Source: Armatimonadetes bacterium UBA5829 (GTDB taxonomy: Bacteria > Armatimonadota > UBA5829). Taken from it: a stretch of 7,484 nt of DNA. Positions 5,147 through 7,484 of this stretch are shown here, piece by piece; position 1 is the first letter of the stretch, and each line of letters begins with the position of its first letter. The notes under the pieces are model-generated. The model made no database searches and was not told the DNA's origin. It saw only the letters and a program-made list of their open reading frames with translations. The position numbers were made by a program, and so were the translations under genes. The DNA lies in NCBI GenBank assembly GCA_002431715.1, contig DJHI01000045.1:18092-25575 (forward strand), read 5' to 3'.

Positions 5147-7484
5147 ATGAAAACTCGCGCACGCTTACTTCTCATGCTTCTATTTGCATCACTCACGATA
5201 CCCGCGTCTGCTGTGGTTTTCGTCTCAACCACAGGAAACGACCTCAATACAGGTCTTTCCTGGGCGCAGGCCAAGCGTACTATTCAGGCCGGAGCTACCC
5301 TGGCTGCATCACAACCCGATTTAACAGTCTGGGTTGAAAAAAACACTGTGCTTGTTCCCGCTTACGTCGAGAACATATCGGTTCCAGTTGGTGTTTTGAT
5401 CTATGGCGGTTTTGACGGTACGGAAGATCCACTTACATTCGATCTCAATGATCGCGTTTTTACTCCTCCGACCGTGGTGCAGCCGCTTGTGTCCACGACA
5501 AGTATCTTTACGACCCTCGGGTCAAACCGTATCGACGGCTTCACAATAGAAAACGGCGCTGCCCTACTGGGTGCGGCAATAATGAATGCGAGTGGCGCCT
5601 TAATGGTCGCCAATTGCATAGTGCAAAGCAACACTTCTCACTTTGGCGGCGGCATTTATGCGACAAACGGCTATCTGTCGGTTACCGATTCGCAGTTTGT
5701 CAACAACCGCGCGCAGGATTCCATTGGCAATCCTGATGCCCAGGGCGGCGCCATCTACACTTCGAATGCTACTCTTGTCGTTACGGAGTGTGAATTCACG
5801 GAGGACTCCGCCATAATCAGCGCCATCAATCTCGGTACGGCAAAGGGTGGGGCGATTTATGTGGAAGATGGAACCAGCGCAGCTACTATTCAGCGTTCCA
5901 CTTTCGATTCCTGCACTGCATCAGGCAATACGGTCACTACTTACTATGCATACGGCGGAGCGATATATGTCACCAGCACGGATACCTTAATCCGTAACAA
6001 TATGATCTATAAATGCGGCGCATATGGAGCGGGAGATACCGAGACATCATACGGTGGTGCTATTGCCTTCCAAAACCCGGGAGTCCCGACGATTGTATGC
6101 AACACTTTCTACGGCAATGAAGTCACACCAAATGCCGGACTGGTTACTGATCCCGACCGTCCATACGGCTTTGGCGCCGCCATATTTCTCTCCGGTTCAG
6201 GACCGGCGTACATATTGAACAACATCATCTCTCAATCTCGCGGAACAGCCGTGGTAAACGAGGGCATGACCGTAAACTTCAACTACAATCTGCTCTGGCA
6301 CAATGCAGGCGGGGACATATTCGGGTTTAATTTCCCGTTCTACAGCACAAATCCCGTGCTCAACAAAGACTTCAACATAATGAAAGACCCGCAGTATTAT
6401 GATAAATACAACAATGACTTCCATATCACAAAGGGCTCTCCGGCCAGGAATGCTGGATACGTAGGCGCGGGAGCCGGATCATACGATATCGATGGTGAAA
6501 CCAGAGTGATCAGCGGCACGATAGATATTGGTGCGGACGAGTTTCACGATAACGACAACGACGGCGGCGCCAATATAATCGATCCCCAACCCGACGTTTT
6601 TAATTTGCCGGATACCGACGCCGATGGTGTTTCCGATATCTTCGACAACTGTCCCACCAATGCCAACTCGACTCAGGTCGATTCCAACGGTGATGGCAAG
6701 GGAGATGCCTGCACACCTCTGTCCAGCGGTGCAACTCCATATGCCTATTATGTGGACGGTAGTGTTGTTTCCAGCGGCGACGGCACCACCTGGGCAACCG
6801 CTTTCAAGACCATTCAGGAAGCCATAGATGCCGCCGACAGCCACAACCAGGCCGGATGGACTCAAAACTATCCTGTTTGGGTTCGCGGCGGTCCTGCAGG
6901 CCAGACCTATGATGAGAATATTCTGATCTGGCATGGAGTAGCCGTATATGGTGCATGGTCAGGCTCTCCGGTCTCACCGACTGATGTCCCTAGCCCTTAT
7001 CCGCTGCGAGATATCAATACAAATCAGACCACAATCGATGGAGGCGCACTGACATCGGCTGCGGTAATAGCTCACTTGCCTCAGGACAGATACCTCGACG
7101 CTTTGCTTAAGGCAACTTATGACGCCACTCACTGCGTCCTAGACTCATTCAGACTCACAAACGGCGATGCCGAACTAGGCGGTGGTGTGAGCATATATAA
7201 AGAGTTTGCCAATGTCTCCACCTGTCGAATAGCGGGCAATACCGCCGTTTTGGGCGGCGGCGTTTATGTATATGACAGCACCGCCATAATCGGTGACGGT
7301 CTGACCCCGCCGCCTGCAACACTTCTTAGCGGCGATACGACCATATATGCCAACGGTGCAACCGGGTCATACTCCTATGGCGGCTATGGTGGAGGGATAT
7401 ACACAGAGCAGGGTTCGCCCACGATATTCGCCAACCGTATCCAGGGCAACAGCGGATACTATGGCGGCGCAATTGCTTCCCGAG
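5147..7484 (+). CDS. Secreted right-handed parallel beta-helix protein with TSP3 linker (3' end missing)
   Basis: The frame is open for 779 codons to the right edge without a stop. Residues 1-22 form a signal peptide: MKTRAR, a hydrophobic core LLLMLLFASLTI, and a PASA cleavage site. Module 1 opens with a GNDLNTGLSWAQAKRTIQ stretch (~30-47), as in DUF1565-type beta-helix proteins. Its rungs carry a GG(A/G)I(Y/F)-like motif at ~167, 200, 234, 270, 303 and 343, like polymorphic outer membrane protein repeats. A choice-of-anchor-Q-like segment follows (~425-466), with GSPARNAG, DIDGETR and DIGADEF. Next is a thrombospondin type 3 repeat (~489-522) with Asp489, 491, 493, 497, 500, 512, 516 and 520 and Cys502 and Cys522, expected to bind calcium. 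Module 2 starts at ~532 with a second TTWATAFKTIQEAID motif and has GG-rich rungs at ~678, 703, 748 and 773. Such proteins are cell-surface or extracellular; some bind or cleave polysaccharides and many have no known activity. No catalytic residues can be assigned. The C-terminal anchor lies beyond the window. Confidence 0.85.
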   Translation, partial: MKTRARLLLMLLFASLTIPASAVVFVSTTGNDLNTGLSWAQAKRTIQAGATLAASQPDLTVWVEKNTVLVPAYVENISVPVGVLIYGGFDGTEDPLTFDLNDRVFTPPTVVQPLVSTTSIFTTLGSNRIDGFTIENGAALLGAAIMNASGALMVANCIVQSNTSHFGGGIYATNGYLSVTDSQFVNNRAQDSIGNPDAQGGAIYTSNATLVVTECEFTEDSAIISAINLGTAKGGAIYVEDGTSAATIQRSTFDSCTASGNTVTTYYAYGGAIYVTSTDTLIRNNMIYKCGAYGAGDTETSYGGAIAFQNPGVPTIVCNTFYGNEVTPNAGLVTDPDRPYGFGAAIFLSGSGPAYILNNIISQSRGTAVVNEGMTVNFNYNLLWHNAGGDIFGFNFPFYSTNPVLNKDFNIMKDPQYYDKYNNDFHITKGSPARNAGYVGAGAGSYDIDGETRVISGTIDIGADEFHDNDNDGGANIIDPQPDVFNLPDTDADGVSDIFDNCPTNANSTQVDSNGDGKGDACTPLSSGATPYAYYVDGSVVSSGDGTTWATAFKTIQEAIDAADSHNQAGWTQNYPVWVRGGPAGQTYDENILIWHGVAVYGAWSGSPVSPTDVPSPYPLRDINTNQTTIDGGALTSAAVIAHLPQDRYLDALLKATYDATHCVLDSFRLTNGDAELGGGVSIYKEFANVSTCRIAGNTAVLGGGVYVYDSTAIIGDGLTPPPATLLSGDTTIYANGATGSYSYGGYGGGIYTEQGSPTIFANRIQGNSGYYGGAIASR

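Noticed and set aside
6479..6934. Open frame of 151 codons on the minus strand inside the beta-helix gene
   Set aside because: It is antisense to a frame with a strong ribosome-binding site, signal peptide and recognisable repeats; its Gly/Val/Ile-rich translation mirrors the Asp/Asn/Gly/Thr-rich codons of the real gene.

Overview
The window looks like a bacterial chromosome segment with mixed codon use and GC content near 50%. It carries carbohydrate-active enzymes, a RecO repair protein and a large secreted beta-helix protein with a thrombospondin type 3 (calcium-binding) linker. This mix is typical of free-living or sediment heterotrophs of the Armatimonadota/Planctomycetota/related kind. 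That placement is an impression from gene content, not a measurement. No phage, transposase, CRISPR, rRNA or tRNA signal was found.

Layout. Three genes run leftward. The first is a 965-codon GH106-like glycosidase (4591 to 1694). It is followed with no gap (its TAG stop directly abuts a GTG start) by recO (1693 to 941). After a 187-bp spacer holding two copies of a GC-rich hairpin repeat comes a GH20 family protein of the GcnA-like type (starting at 753 and running off the left edge). A 555-bp intergenic region (4592-5146) separates this block from a rightward gene starting at 5147. That gene encodes a secreted parallel beta-helix protein and stays open to the right edge (779 complete codons).

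How the genes fit together. Both glycosidases lack signal peptides and are probably cytoplasmic. They suggest breakdown of rhamnose- and N-acetylhexosamine-containing oligosaccharides. recO sits between them and is probably translationally coupled to the GH106 gene, so its expression may follow the glycosidase transcript. The divergent beta-helix protein is exported and its substrate is unknown. It contains two similar modules in series, joined by a choice-of-anchor-Q-like segment and a TSP3 repeat.

The intergenic region is the richest non-coding part. It has a 12-bp inverted repeat 31 bp upstream of the GH106 start, a tandem CGGACTAT motif, small palindromes, and a perfect 12-bp palindrome preceded 25 bp earlier by a half copy of itself. 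No wholly new system is evident. The most unusual points are the recO placement, the modular beta-helix protein and the palindromic repeats.
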